A stretch of 14,350 bases of DNA from MGIIb-O2 sp964003245 (GTDB lineage Archaea > Thermoplasmatota > Poseidoniia > Poseidoniales > Thalassarchaeaceae). The notes beneath the pieces are model-generated. The model was not told the DNA's origin, did not search any database, and saw only the letters and a list, made by a program, of their open reading frames with translations. The stretch covers positions 1 to 14,350 of the forward strand of contig CAXFIU010000035.1 of assembly GCA_964003245.1 (NCBI GenBank). Direction: 5' to 3'. The position numbers and the translations under genes are program-made. Shown here piece after piece: positions 1-7,505 of the stretch. The stretch's first letter is position 1. The number at the start of each line of letters is the position of its first letter.

Positions 1-515
1 CCATCGCCATCAGTGTCTGCATTTCTGTAATCTGTATTGTGTATATGATATTCCGGCCAATCTTTTAGTCCGTCGTTGTCTCTATCCGTAAAATTAAATC
101 CTTCATCAATAAAATAATCGCAATTATCGTCAAATCCATTCAATTTCTCTGGTTTACCTGGGTTTATTTCTGCATTCTGGTCGTTACAATCATTGAAGTG
201 ATAATATAAATCTGAGTCTTCATCTGCATCGAAAATTAATGGATTACTCTGCCAAAGATTGATTTCAGCGCCATCATTCAATCCGTCAGAATCAGTGTCT
301 TCATTATTTGGATTTGTTTGATAAACTGAAATTTCTATTAAATCCGATAATCCATCTAAATCTGTATCAGACATTGTTGCATTTGTAAAATATACAAATA
401 TTTCATCATAATCATTTATTCCATCGGAATCTGTATCTTCATTGTAAGGGTCCGTGCCCCAAATTAGTGTTTCATTTTCATTTGATATTCCATCGTCATC
501 ATAGTCCAAATCTAT
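1..515 (-). repeat. Thrombospondin-3-like Asp repeats plus MopE-like metal-binding motif in the protease
   Basis: Codons 610-780 of the protease encode a spaced series of D-x-D-x-D-G motifs: DLDYDDDGIS (611-620), DTDSDGIND (from 636), DTDLDGLSD (from 659), DTDSDGLND (from 682), DRDNDGLKD (from 753) and the beginning of another at the edge. Such motifs usually bind Ca2+ and stiffen extracellular stalks. Between the fourth and fifth repeat, residues 717-748 show the pattern NDCND..AEINPG..E..NGFDDNCD..IDEG, resembling the short MopE-type metal-binding motif with paired Cys719 and Cys741. The array continues past position 1. Confidence 0.85.
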
Positions 516-2342
516 GTCCATACCATGAATTATCATTTGCCATGAATTTAATGTTCCTGACGTGCCAGAAGTAGTATCTCTTATCTTCAACTTCCAAGTT
601 CCTAAACTGCTTTCATCCCAATGATGGACAGTATTAAACATCCAATTAGAATAATCATTACCTGCGTCATTATGTTCTTCAGCTAGCCAGGATTCAGTAC
701 CATTTGGAGATTCTAATACTATATCTAAATCACCTCTACTAGAGTGATCAATATCTACTATTACATCTATACTCTCAAGACTAATCTCATCTGTAATTTG
801 AACATCAAATTCACTCCATGAGTTTGTTGAGGTGGGGATTGTGAATGATGGCGAATAGGGGCCAAATGTTAGATTCAATTCTTCATCCACATTAGTCCAA
901 TTTTCTGCCAATGATACGGCACTTCCGGCATCTATCGCTCCAAATCCATATTTATGTGACACATCATGTCCCGCATCATTAATTCCCCAACTCGAATCAT
1001 TTGGATCATTCATTCTTGCGCTATTGACTAATATATGCTGAACATCTCTCCAAGTTAGGTTTTCATTGGCATCCAGTATCAAAGCAATTACTCCCGCAGC
1101 CAAAGGTGTCGCGCTAGAAGTTCCTCCAAAACTATTTGTTACGTTTCCATTATCATAGCCAGCATCATCTGATGTCGTATCAGGATCATCATGAATATCA
1201 GTAGTGGTAATTCCTTCTCCATCACCATTGGAATGAGCAGCTACTAAGATACTAGCTCCCGGTTCGGAATAATATGATTGTTCACCATAATGAGTAATTG
1301 CTGAGACAGCGATAGTGAATCTGCTATTTGCCCATCCATCGTAATTTGCATTATCATTACTTGTTAGTCCATTACCTGCTGCCCATGTGATTATATTCCC
1401 TAATCCATTCCTGCCGTCATAAGCATCATTTTCAAATGCTGCTAGCATTAATGGCCCTGGAGCATCCAAAGTCTGACCATTATCACTGGGCCCCCATGAG
1501 TTTGTGTAAATATGAGTTTCATTGTTCATGAAAGATAATGCATTTGCTTCCGTAGAATCTCCTGCCCAACATGCAATTAGAGTTGAACCAGCTAGAGTTG
1601 CATCATAGGCTGCACCTGCTACATGGATTGAATTATTTCCCGCAGCAGCAGCAACTCCTCCAGCCGCTGTTCCATGCCCGTTATTACTAGTAGGAGTAGG
1701 ATCGGCATCATTATTACACCAGTCATAGGAATGATTGGGTGAGTAATTAGGTGAAATATCTGGATGATCTTTATCTAGACCATCGTCAACTACACTGATA
1801 ATAATTCCATTACCGGTGTAAGAATTCCAAACTGAAGTTACATTTGCATCTTCTCCAAAAGTTCCCGATGTTTGGCCTGTGTTTTGTAGATGCCATTGGT
1901 CATCAAACACCTCATCATTTGGTATTGAACGGGTTACTTGTTGTTTCTTAATCAAAGGTGAGAAAGACTCAATCTCTCCGTTTTCAATTAATTTATCGAA
2001 TTTTTCTACTATTTCTAATGTAGAATCAAAATTCCAGATATATGCTCCTTGTAATTGAGGGGCATCCTCGATTGAAACTGTTTCGGGAATCATTTTGATC
2101 TGCTCGTTAATATTATTCGTTGAGACAACTAACCATTGTTTGGTATCCTCTAATTCTTCTGCAGAATATTGTTCTAGATCTGCCACTCTTTCAAATGCTA
2201 ATTGTACAGCAATAGAATAGGTTGGAATAATCAAGTTCTGTTCACTTTCTGACGATTCTTTTAGAGTCTGATTTTCAGCTGTGACTAGTCCTGAGACTGG
2301 GGCAGAAAGTAAAATAAAAACTGCAATTAACACTGAACGCAT
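1..2342 (-). CDS. Secreted subtilisin/kexin-like serine protease with P domain and Ca-binding repeats (3' end outside window)
   Basis: Reading the minus strand from the ATG at 2342 gives 780 codons without a stop up to the left edge, so the C-terminus is missing. Residues 1-22 form a signal peptide (RS, then a hydrophobic stretch, then VTA|E). Residues about 23-140 look like a propeptide. The S8 catalytic domain (about 141-480) carries all the catalytic residues: Asp186 in VVDDGLDKDHPD, His223 in NNGHGTAAGG, oxyanion Asn324 in WAAGNG and Ser409 in GGTSSATPLAAG. The DDGLD and GGTSSATPLAAG forms are typical of the kexin/furin branch. Residues about 490-607 match a proprotein convertase P domain (DHSSRGDLDIVLESPNGT ... 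GTWKLKIRDT ... GTLNSWQMIIHG). Asp-rich TSP3-like repeats and a MopE-like Cys/Asp motif follow. It probably acts outside the cell on proteins or peptides. The family call is firm; the substrate and any cell-surface anchor are unknown. Confidence 0.95.
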   Translation of the reverse strand, partial: MRSVLIAVFILLSAPVSGLVTAENQTLKESSESEQNLIIPTYSIAVQLAFERVADLEQYSAEELEDTKQWLVVSTNNINEQIKMIPETVSIEDAPQLQGAYIWNFDSTLEIVEKFDKLIENGEIESFSPLIKKQQVTRSIPNDEVFDDQWHLQNTGQTSGTFGEDANVTSVWNSYTGNGIIISVVDDGLDKDHPDISPNYSPNHSYDWCNNDADPTPTSNNGHGTAAGGVAAAAGNNSIHVAGAAYDATLAGSTLIACWAGDSTEANALSFMNNETHIYTNSWGPSDNGQTLDAPGPLMLAAFENDAYDGRNGLGNIITWAAGNGLTSNDNANYDGWANSRFTIAVSAITHYGEQSYYSEPGASILVAAHSNGDGEGITTTDIHDDPDTTSDDAGYDNGNVTNSFGGTSSATPLAAGVIALILDANENLTWRDVQHILVNSARMNDPNDSSWGINDAGHDVSHKYGFGAIDAGSAVSLAENWTNVDEELNLTFGPYSPSFTIPTSTNSWSEFDVQITDEISLESIDVIVDIDHSSRGDLDIVLESPNGTESWLAEEHNDAGNDYSNWMFNTVHHWDESSLGTWKLKIRDTTSGTSGTLNSWQMIIHGMDIDLDYDDDGISNENETLIWGTDPYNEDTDSDGINDYDEIFVYFTNATMSDTDLDGLSDLIEISVYQTNPNNEDTDSDGLNDGAEINLWQSNPLIFDADEDSDLYYHFNDCNDQNAEINPGKPEKLNGFDDNCDYFIDEGFNFTDRDNDGLKDWPEYHIHNTDYRNADTDGD

Positions 2343-2376
2343 ACCCCTGTCATGTCAGTAGAGGTTTTAGGTATTC

Positions 2377-2393
2377 GTTAATCTTGCATTAAC
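2377..2393. promoter_or_regulatory. Short perfect inverted repeat upstream of the protease gene
   Basis: The sequence gttaat-cttgc-attaac is a perfect 6-bp inverted repeat with a 5-nt spacer. It lies in the 60-bp gap between the LeuA-like gene stop and the protease start, about 35 bp upstream of the protease ATG, where a promoter element or regulator site could sit. It could be chance in AT-rich DNA. No clear TATA box or Shine-Dalgarno for the protease is seen. Confidence 0.25.
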
Positions 2394-2402
2394 AACAAGT
2401 CA

Positions 2403-3656
2403 TCATTTTTCCCAATTTTTTATTGCTAGATGAACCTCATTATCGTCCATTAATCTACGTTGATTTTTGGCGATAGAAAAAAGATAAGCAACTAGTTCAT
2501 CAGTTATTTCATAATTATTTTTGCTTAGCCACCATGTTATATTCGAACGCCCACTCATATGTCCAATTCTGATTACCTGTTCTAAACCATAATCTTGGGC
2601 AGGCACTCCTGAATAGATTCTATCTGCAAGCCAATGTTCTCCCTTTTTCATAGCCTTGACTACAGCACTTGCATGAACTCCTGTACCTGTTTCAAATGCA
2701 TCTTTGCCAAATACTGGATAGTTTCTAGGTAAAGCAACTTCGATGTATTCATGTGCTTTACGCATATAATCATTCAATGATGTTAAATCATTTTTGATTA
2801 TTCCCATTAAACTGAGATTAACCAAGGTTTGATCCAAAGGGGCATTACCTGCTCTTTCTCCAACTCCTAGGGCAGTTCCATGTATTACGTCAGCACCTGC
2901 TTCAACAGCTGCTAAGTTATTTGCAACTCCAAGTCCTCTATCTTGATGTCCATGCCAGTTTACTTCTATATCTCTACGTTTTACTCCTGAGTCTGGGATA
3001 ACTTCATTTTGAATGAATCCTAGTAATTTCCTAACTCCGTTAGGAGTCACATGCCCGCATGTATCACATACGCATATTCTATCAGCACCTAGCTCAATTG
3101 CTCTAGTATATACTTGTTTTATTTCTTCAGGTTTGCTTCTAGTTGTATCTTCAGTGACAAACATTACTGGTATGTCGTTATCGATTGCGAATGTAACAGC
3201 CTTTTCAGCAGTTGACAATATTTTGTCCATATCCCAACCTTCAGTATATTGTCTAATTGGGCTGGTTCCTAGGAATGCACTTGCTTGGATTTGTCTTTCA
3301 TGTTTAGATTGTAAATCAACTAAGGGTTTTATGTCATCAACAACAGTTCTAACGGCACAACCAGGTCTCAATTCATATGATTTTTCATTCATATGAGTTA
3401 ACATAGAATCTATGTGTTCGATATGAAATGGACCAGCTCCCGGTAGTCCTAAATCAACTTTTTGAATGCCCAATTTTTCCATAAAATCAATTAATTCAAT
3501 TTTTTCATCAATGGTAGGATTTCTTGCACTTGGACTTTGTAAACCATCTCTTAGAGTTTCATCATCAAACCATACATCATGTGGATGATTTGAAGAATCT
3601 CTTTTGATATCATAGTCAATAGTGTTCCAATCAAAAATCAGGTCCTTCTCATCCAT
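2403..3656 (-). CDS. LeuA/homocitrate-synthase-like DRE-TIM metallolyase, substrate unknown
   Basis: Encodes 417 residues from the ATG at 3656. A TTG 27 bp upstream is in frame, but the ATG has a Shine-Dalgarno (GGTGGTGA) 4 nt before it and is preferred. It is a TIM-barrel Claisen-type acyltransferase or lyase of the HMGL-like family. The catalytic strand reads DETLRDGLQS (32-41, with Arg36-Asp37), metal-binding His235 and His237 lie in NWHGHQDRGLG, and the glycine loop is GVGERAGNAPL (265-274). The FETGTGVHASAVVKA (321-335) and IGHMSGRSNI stretches resemble the subdomains after the barrel in isopropylmalate and homocitrate synthases. No LeuA-type leucine-binding regulatory domain follows. 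DGLQ instead of the DGEQ usual in IPM synthases is closer to HMG-CoA lyase and argues against simply calling it LeuA. No leucine or lysine pathway genes are adjacent. Family confident, reaction not. Confidence 0.88.
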   Translation of the reverse strand: MDEKDLIFDWNTIDYDIKRDSSNHPHDVWFDDETLRDGLQSPSARNPTIDEKIELIDFMEKLGIQKVDLGLPGAGPFHIEHIDSMLTHMNEKSYELRPGCAVRTVVDDIKPLVDLQSKHERQIQASAFLGTSPIRQYTEGWDMDKILSTAEKAVTFAIDNDIPVMFVTEDTTRSKPEEIKQVYTRAIELGADRICVCDTCGHVTPNGVRKLLGFIQNEVIPDSGVKRRDIEVNWHGHQDRGLGVANNLAAVEAGADVIHGTALGVGERAGNAPLDQTLVNLSLMGIIKNDLTSLNDYMRKAHEYIEVALPRNYPVFGKDAFETGTGVHASAVVKAMKKGEHWLADRIYSGVPAQDYGLEQVIRIGHMSGRSNITWWLSKNNYEITDELVAYLFSIAKNQRRLMDDNEVHLAIKNWEK

Positions 3657-3660
3657 CTGG

Positions 3661-3668
3661 TCACCACC
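3661..3668 (-). promoter_or_regulatory. Shine-Dalgarno site fixing the start of the LeuA-like gene
   Basis: On the minus strand GGTGGTGA sits 4 nt before the ATG at 3656. It matches the GGTGA core of the archaeal anti-Shine-Dalgarno complement. It would lie inside the coding region if the in-frame TTG at 3683 were used, so it favours the ATG. Confidence 0.7.
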
Positions 3669-3673
3669 TTTTC

Positions 3674-3720
3674 TACTCTGCAACTACCTGCCAAGTGCTT
3701 GAATCCATCGGGCCAGAGTA
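3674..3720 (-). promoter_or_regulatory. Candidate structured leader between ctaB and the LeuA-like gene
   Basis: The 69-bp gap after the ctaB stop contains a perfect 7-bp inverted repeat, TACTCTG ... CAGAGTA, at 3714-3720 and 3674-3680, closing a 33-nt interior. Inside it CAAG-CA-CTTG can form a small hairpin, and GCC/GGC could pair around it. The interior is clearly richer in G+C than the flanking genes. It ends about 5 nt before the Shine-Dalgarno of the LeuA-like gene, so folding could affect its translation. Function is inferred from position and base pairing only. Confidence 0.35.
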
Positions 3721-3725
3721 CCCAA

Positions 3726-4796
3726 TTATTCCTCTCCACCTCTTTTTCTAAAAATAATATATAGAATTAATACAGTACTGAACACAGCTCCGTTTATAGA
3801 GATATCAAGTGGTTGGTAAAATGTACTACTTGTTAATACTAGTATGATGAACATTATGGCTAGATATGTTAATGAAACGAAAAATGAATATGATGCAGTA
3901 GGCATTATATCATTATTTTCACTGATATCTATTTTCCATACTGTTACTACATACCAAATACTCAAAATTAAACTATTAATTATTGCTAGATACATATTGA
4001 AATCTAAATCTAAATAATTTTCTTCCTGGAATGCTAGAGGTGTTGTTAATGATAATAAGATCAAAAATATAGAATATATTTTCATTTCAAATAATGTTCT
4101 TTCTTTACCTTTAACATTAGGCATCATTGGTACACCAACTTTTTCATATTCTTCAGATCTATATAATGCTAGAGCCCAAAAATGTGGTGGTGTCCAGAGA
4201 AATATTAGTAGGAACATGAACCAAGGCATATACCCTCCAATATTTACAATCGAATTCATAAAATCAAGAATTGAACTAAATGCTAATTCAAGTTCTCCTT
4301 CTGCTGCTGCCCAACCAATAACTGGAGGTGTTGAACCAGCAATCCCTCCAATGACAATATTCTGAACACTTGTTCTTTTTAGCCAGATTGTATAAATAAA
4401 TACATAGAAAAGAATGCTGAATAATGCCCAGAATGCAGCAACTTCATTTGCCATTTCTAGTAGCCAGACGGTCCCAATAATTGAAATTAAAATCCCAAAT
4501 ATGAGAGCTTCATTTGGAGTAATATCTCCAACAGGCAAAGGTCTTTTCGATGTTCTAGTCATAATTGGATCAATATCTCTGTCATACCACATGTTGATGC
4601 AATTTGCACCTCCTGCCGTTAGATATCCTCCGATAAATACAACGATCATTATTTCTAAGGTATCTCGATTAATCTTATTGTTTTCAATTAAATTATGACT
4701 TAGGATTGCACACATTGCTGTAATTTGTAATAGTACAACTACTCTTGGTTTAGTCAAAGAAAAGAGTGACTTACCGAGCGCCCTTGCCTCCGTCAT
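3726..4796 (-). CDS. ctaB: Heme O synthase (protoheme IX farnesyltransferase, CtaB/COX10)
   Basis: A 356-residue UbiA-family polytopic membrane protein that transfers a farnesyl group to heme B to make heme O. The first Asp-rich motif N-xxx-D-xxx-D is Asn68, Asp72, Asp76 in NMWYDRDIDPIMTRTSKRPL. Further family signatures are YTIWLKRTSVQNIVIGGIAG followed by PPVIGWAA, and FLWTPPHFWALALYRSEEYE with GVPMMPNVKG. Around nine hydrophobic segments are visible. At 356 residues it is longer than typical bacterial CtaB (about 300); part of the excess lies between GWAAAEGE and FLWTPPHFW (about residues 168-197). The start ATG has AGGAG 5 nt upstream. It lies 31 bp downstream of heme A synthase, the next enzyme in the pathway, so the two are probably co-transcribed. 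Confidence 0.97.
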   Translation of the reverse strand: MTEARALGKSLFSLTKPRVVVLLQITAMCAILSHNLIENNKINRDTLEIMIVVFIGGYLTAGGANCINMWYDRDIDPIMTRTSKRPLPVGDITPNEALIFGILISIIGTVWLLEMANEVAAFWALFSILFYVFIYTIWLKRTSVQNIVIGGIAGSTPPVIGWAAAEGELELAFSSILDFMNSIVNIGGYMPWFMFLLIFLWTPPHFWALALYRSEEYEKVGVPMMPNVKGKERTLFEMKIYSIFLILLSLTTPLAFQEENYLDLDFNMYLAIINSLILSIWYVVTVWKIDISENNDIMPTASYSFFVSLTYLAIMFIILVLTSSTFYQPLDISINGAVFSTVLILYIIFRKRGGEE

Positions 4797-4827
4797 ATTA
4801 ACTCCTATTGCTAATAGTCTTTGAAAG

Positions 4828-5913
4828 TCATTGAGTCATAGTATCATTCACGACATGTCTTTTCTCATAGAGAGTTACGACTTTTATAGTCATCATTATA
4901 CTTGTAATCATTACAAAAACTAGTGATCCTAGCATCAGATGAACCAATGACAATAGTTCAAAATAAACAATTTCAAAATTGTCTAATTTTGCAGAAAGTA
5001 CATACATCCCTCCCAATCCCATATTTATTAGATATAATATAGATGATATCCAAATCCATTTGCATAATAATGTTCCATATTCGCCTTCTTTATTTTCCTT
5101 CCAAATTATGTAACATGTGATTGCTAATATTATTCCAACAATACTAACTAATAATCTATGTAATATTTGCGACTGAGCCTCAAAATCAACTATTTTTTCA
5201 TATATTGAGTCATTGCATAGTGGCCAAGATTCTGGAAAACCTGAAACTCCACATCCTTGATTCGCTCCTGGAGTTGTTGACACAAAGACTCCTAGGAAAA
5301 GAGTCAAAAAAGTACCAAATGACAAGAATGCAATACGATTAGCCCATCTTTTAGCCAGAATTGGATCGAACTCTATCCATCTAGGAATTTCTTCTTTGTC
5401 TCTTACAGTAGCTAACCATATCCAAACTAATGACATCAAGAATAGAAGTGCAGATGCTAGATGTAGAGCAACACTCCAATGTAAATTATCCAACTTCACC
5501 GTCACGTATCCTAGGAAACCCTGCCATCCAATTAGTACAACAGAAATTACTGAAGCCAATTTAACTTCATTAGTCAATTCATCATCTTTTCTTATCACTA
5601 ACCAATTTAAAATTACTAATGGTCCTAAAACTACTCCCGCCAGTAATCTATGAATCCACTCTGTAAATATCTGGAAAGATGTATATGTGTGGCTCGAACC
5701 TCTAGAATCTATTTCACTTGGATTCTCATCAAACCATTCTTTTTGTTCTTCTTCAGATATATCAAAACCCCAAGTTCCGAAACATGTAGGCCAATCTGGG
5801 CAGGATTCTCCTGCATCATAGATTCTAATCACGCCTCCTGCAGCGATAACTAGGATTGTAATGCCAATAATGACAGCAGTCAGTTTTTCTACACTGACTC
5901 TTTCGAATCCCAT
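4828..5913 (-). CDS. ctaA: Heme A synthase (CtaA/COX15)
   Basis: A 361-residue membrane protein that oxidises the C8 methyl group of heme O to give heme A for an aa3-type cytochrome oxidase. The N-terminus has the family signature GGVIRIYDAGESCPDWPTCFG (26-46) with Cys38 and Cys44, the pair that forms a disulfide in Bacillus CtaA. Glu85 and His88 in EWIHR match the catalytic Glu/His spacing. His151 (LHLASA), His252 (LHRLL) and His325 (VHLMLG) complete the four conserved heme ligands. The second half repeats the Cys pair (Cys221, Cys233), reflecting the internal duplication of the family. About eight hydrophobic segments are visible. It sits 37 bp after rpoK and 31 bp before ctaB. A GGTCGTGAG stretch just upstream of the ATG is a weak Shine-Dalgarno. 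Confidence 0.97.
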   Translation of the reverse strand: MGFERVSVEKLTAVIIGITILVIAAGGVIRIYDAGESCPDWPTCFGTWGFDISEEEQKEWFDENPSEIDSRGSSHTYTSFQIFTEWIHRLLAGVVLGPLVILNWLVIRKDDELTNEVKLASVISVVLIGWQGFLGYVTVKLDNLHWSVALHLASALLFLMSLVWIWLATVRDKEEIPRWIEFDPILAKRWANRIAFLSFGTFLTLFLGVFVSTTPGANQGCGVSGFPESWPLCNDSIYEKIVDFEAQSQILHRLLVSIVGIILAITCYIIWKENKEGEYGTLLCKWIWISSILYLINMGLGGMYVLSAKLDNFEIVYFELLSLVHLMLGSLVFVMITSIMMTIKVVTLYEKRHVVNDTMTQ

Positions 5914-5950
5914 TATCTCACGACCTTTTAGTCATAGATATAATTGTGTA

Positions 5951-6244
5951 TTATTCTTCAAGATGTGGTTCAACATCAATTGGTATTCTATGTTTTAGAT
6001 ATTCTAGAGTTGCAATTTTCATCGGATCTAAAACAACCCTTTCTTTCGCTTCATCTACTCCGTAAAGCTGAATTAGTTCTCCAGAGAATTCTTCTCTTAA
6101 TTCATCTTCTGAGACGAATAAAGGCGCCCCCATACTAATTTGAAGTGCGCGTGCGCCAATAATTCTTGCTTTTTCGAAGCGGGTATGTGCTCTTGCAGGC
6201 TTGACCATGATGCAGAACGGCCAGCGACCCCCACATAAGGGCAT
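5951..6244 (-). CDS. rpoK: DNA-directed RNA polymerase subunit K (RpoK, Rpb6/omega family)
   Basis: A small, conserved RNA polymerase assembly subunit. The core HTRFEKARIIGARALQISMG is the diagnostic Rpb6/omega helix region, and the acidic C-terminus with LEYLKHRIPIDVEPH is also typical. The longest frame has 97 residues from the ATG at 6244; an internal ATG at 6208 would give 85 residues (MVKPARAHTRFEK...). Neither has a clear Shine-Dalgarno. The abrupt rise in G+C begins at the 6244 ATG, and AT-rich, TATA-like sequence lies about 26 bp before it, which favours a leaderless start there. Homologue lengths would also allow the shorter form. It is followed after 37 bp by ctaA, an unusual partner, since archaeal rpoK more often lies with ribosomal protein or rpoN genes. 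Confidence 0.93.
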   Translation of the reverse strand: MPLCGGRWPFCIMVKPARAHTRFEKARIIGARALQISMGAPLFVSEDELREEFSGELIQLYGVDEAKERVVLDPMKIATLEYLKHRIPIDVEPHLEE

Positions 6245-6292
6245 TGACTGTCTTAATTACTCATAGAAATCAATTTTTAGACAATTTTTCCT

Positions 6293-7453
6293 TTATTTAA
6301 CTTCGATTAACATGGCTACAGCATTGCCGCCACCTAGACAAATTGTAACAATCCCCTTTTTCCCACCAGTCCTATTTAGTGCGTTGATTGTAGTCATTAA
6401 ACAGCGTGTTCCAGTTGCTCCCAGTGGGTGTCCAATTGCTACAGCCCCTCCATGAACATTGAATCGGTCTTCTGGAACTTTCAGAGCCATTTGTACTGCC
6501 ACAGATGCCGCAGCAAAGGCTTCATTATGTTCAACAATATCAATTTGCATAATATCTAGGTTATTTCTTTCCAAAAGTGTCTCAACAGCTGTAATAGGAG
6601 CAACCATCACTCTTTTTGGTTCAACTCCTGAAGTAGTATAGTCAACAATTTCAGCAAGAATTGACAGCCCTTTTTTTCTCGCAAACTCTTCTGAACATAC
6701 TAAGACTGCAGATGCACCATCCGAGACTTGACTTGCATTTCCTGCTGTTACTTGCCCATTCTTTTTGAAAACAGTTTTCAAATTTGCTAGCGACTCGATA
6801 TTTGTTCCTGGTCTGATGCCTTGATCAATATCTAAATCTTCAATATCTATAATTTCACTATCAAACCAACCATTATTCCATGCAGCATTAGCTAATGCAT
6901 GGGATCTAACAGCATATGCGTCTGCAAGTTCTCTTGACAAATTGAATTCTTCTGCTACTATTTCCCCAGTCATCCCCATAGATGTTCCATCAAAAGCATC
7001 TGTTAAACCATCATGCATCATGATTGACTCTAAAGCGCTAGAATCTATCTTTTCGCCTTTTATTTTTTCTTTAGTAAAGTATGGTGCATTACTCATCGAT
7101 TCTATCCCTCCAGCGATAATTACATTTGCGTGTCCTGAGATGATATCGCTTGCAGCTATCATTACAGCTTTCAAACTAGAACCACAAACTTTGTTGATTG
7201 TAGTACAAGGAGTAGAATATGGTAATCCCGCATTAATAGCAACTTGTCTTGCTGGAGCTTGTCCTGAGCCAGCTTGTAATACTTGACCGATATAAACTTG
7301 GTCTATAATCCCACTTTCAGGATCTATTCTAACTCTTTTCAAAAGTTCTTCAATAACTTTAGATCCTAGTTCTGTTGCTGAATAATTAGACAATGCTCCT
7401 CTAAATTTACCAATAGGTGTCCGTGCATAAGCACATATCACCGCCTTAGGCAT
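6293..7453 (-). CDS. Thiolase (acetyl-CoA C-acyltransferase)
   Basis: A 386-residue thiolase, close to the usual length of about 390. It catalyses either thiolytic cleavage of 3-ketoacyl-CoA or condensation of two acetyl-CoA. All catalytic residues are present: nucleophile Cys90 in INKVCGSSLKA, His342 in GGAVAIGHPLGATG and the second Cys372 in TICLGGGNA. The NEAFAAAS box is intact. This complete Cys-His-Cys set marks it as a bacterial-type thiolase rather than the archaeal thiolase that works with HMG-CoA synthase and a DUF35 protein, and no DUF35 gene is adjacent. It lies 52 bp downstream of tryptophan dioxygenase, possibly a shared transcript. Sequence alone does not separate a degradative from a biosynthetic role. 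No clear Shine-Dalgarno is seen before the ATG. Confidence 0.95.
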   Translation of the reverse strand: MPKAVICAYARTPIGKFRGALSNYSATELGSKVIEELLKRVRIDPESGIIDQVYIGQVLQAGSGQAPARQVAINAGLPYSTPCTTINKVCGSSLKAVMIAASDIISGHANVIIAGGIESMSNAPYFTKEKIKGEKIDSSALESIMMHDGLTDAFDGTSMGMTGEIVAEEFNLSRELADAYAVRSHALANAAWNNGWFDSEIIDIEDLDIDQGIRPGTNIESLANLKTVFKKNGQVTAGNASQVSDGASAVLVCSEEFARKKGLSILAEIVDYTTSGVEPKRVMVAPITAVETLLERNNLDIMQIDIVEHNEAFAAASVAVQMALKVPEDRFNVHGGAVAIGHPLGATGTRCLMTTINALNRTGGKKGIVTICLGGGNAVAMLIEVK

Positions 7454-7505
7454 AACTCATCGAGTGAGGTTGTGGTCTTGAATAGTGCGATGAACAAACT
7501 AGTTT

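Noticed and set aside
3013..3396. Plus-strand open frame of 127 codons
   Set aside because: It lies wholly inside the LeuA-like gene on the opposite strand and shows no domain or start signal.
3684..3725. A tRNA in the G+C-rich gap after ctaB
   Set aside because: A GGATTCAAG stretch recalls a T-arm, but there is no matching acceptor stem, D-arm or anticodon arm and the gap is too short.
6293..7453. Thiolase as part of an archaeal HMG-CoA synthase/DUF35 complex
   Set aside because: It has the full bacterial-type Cys-His-Cys catalytic set, and neither HMG-CoA synthase nor a DUF35 gene is adjacent.
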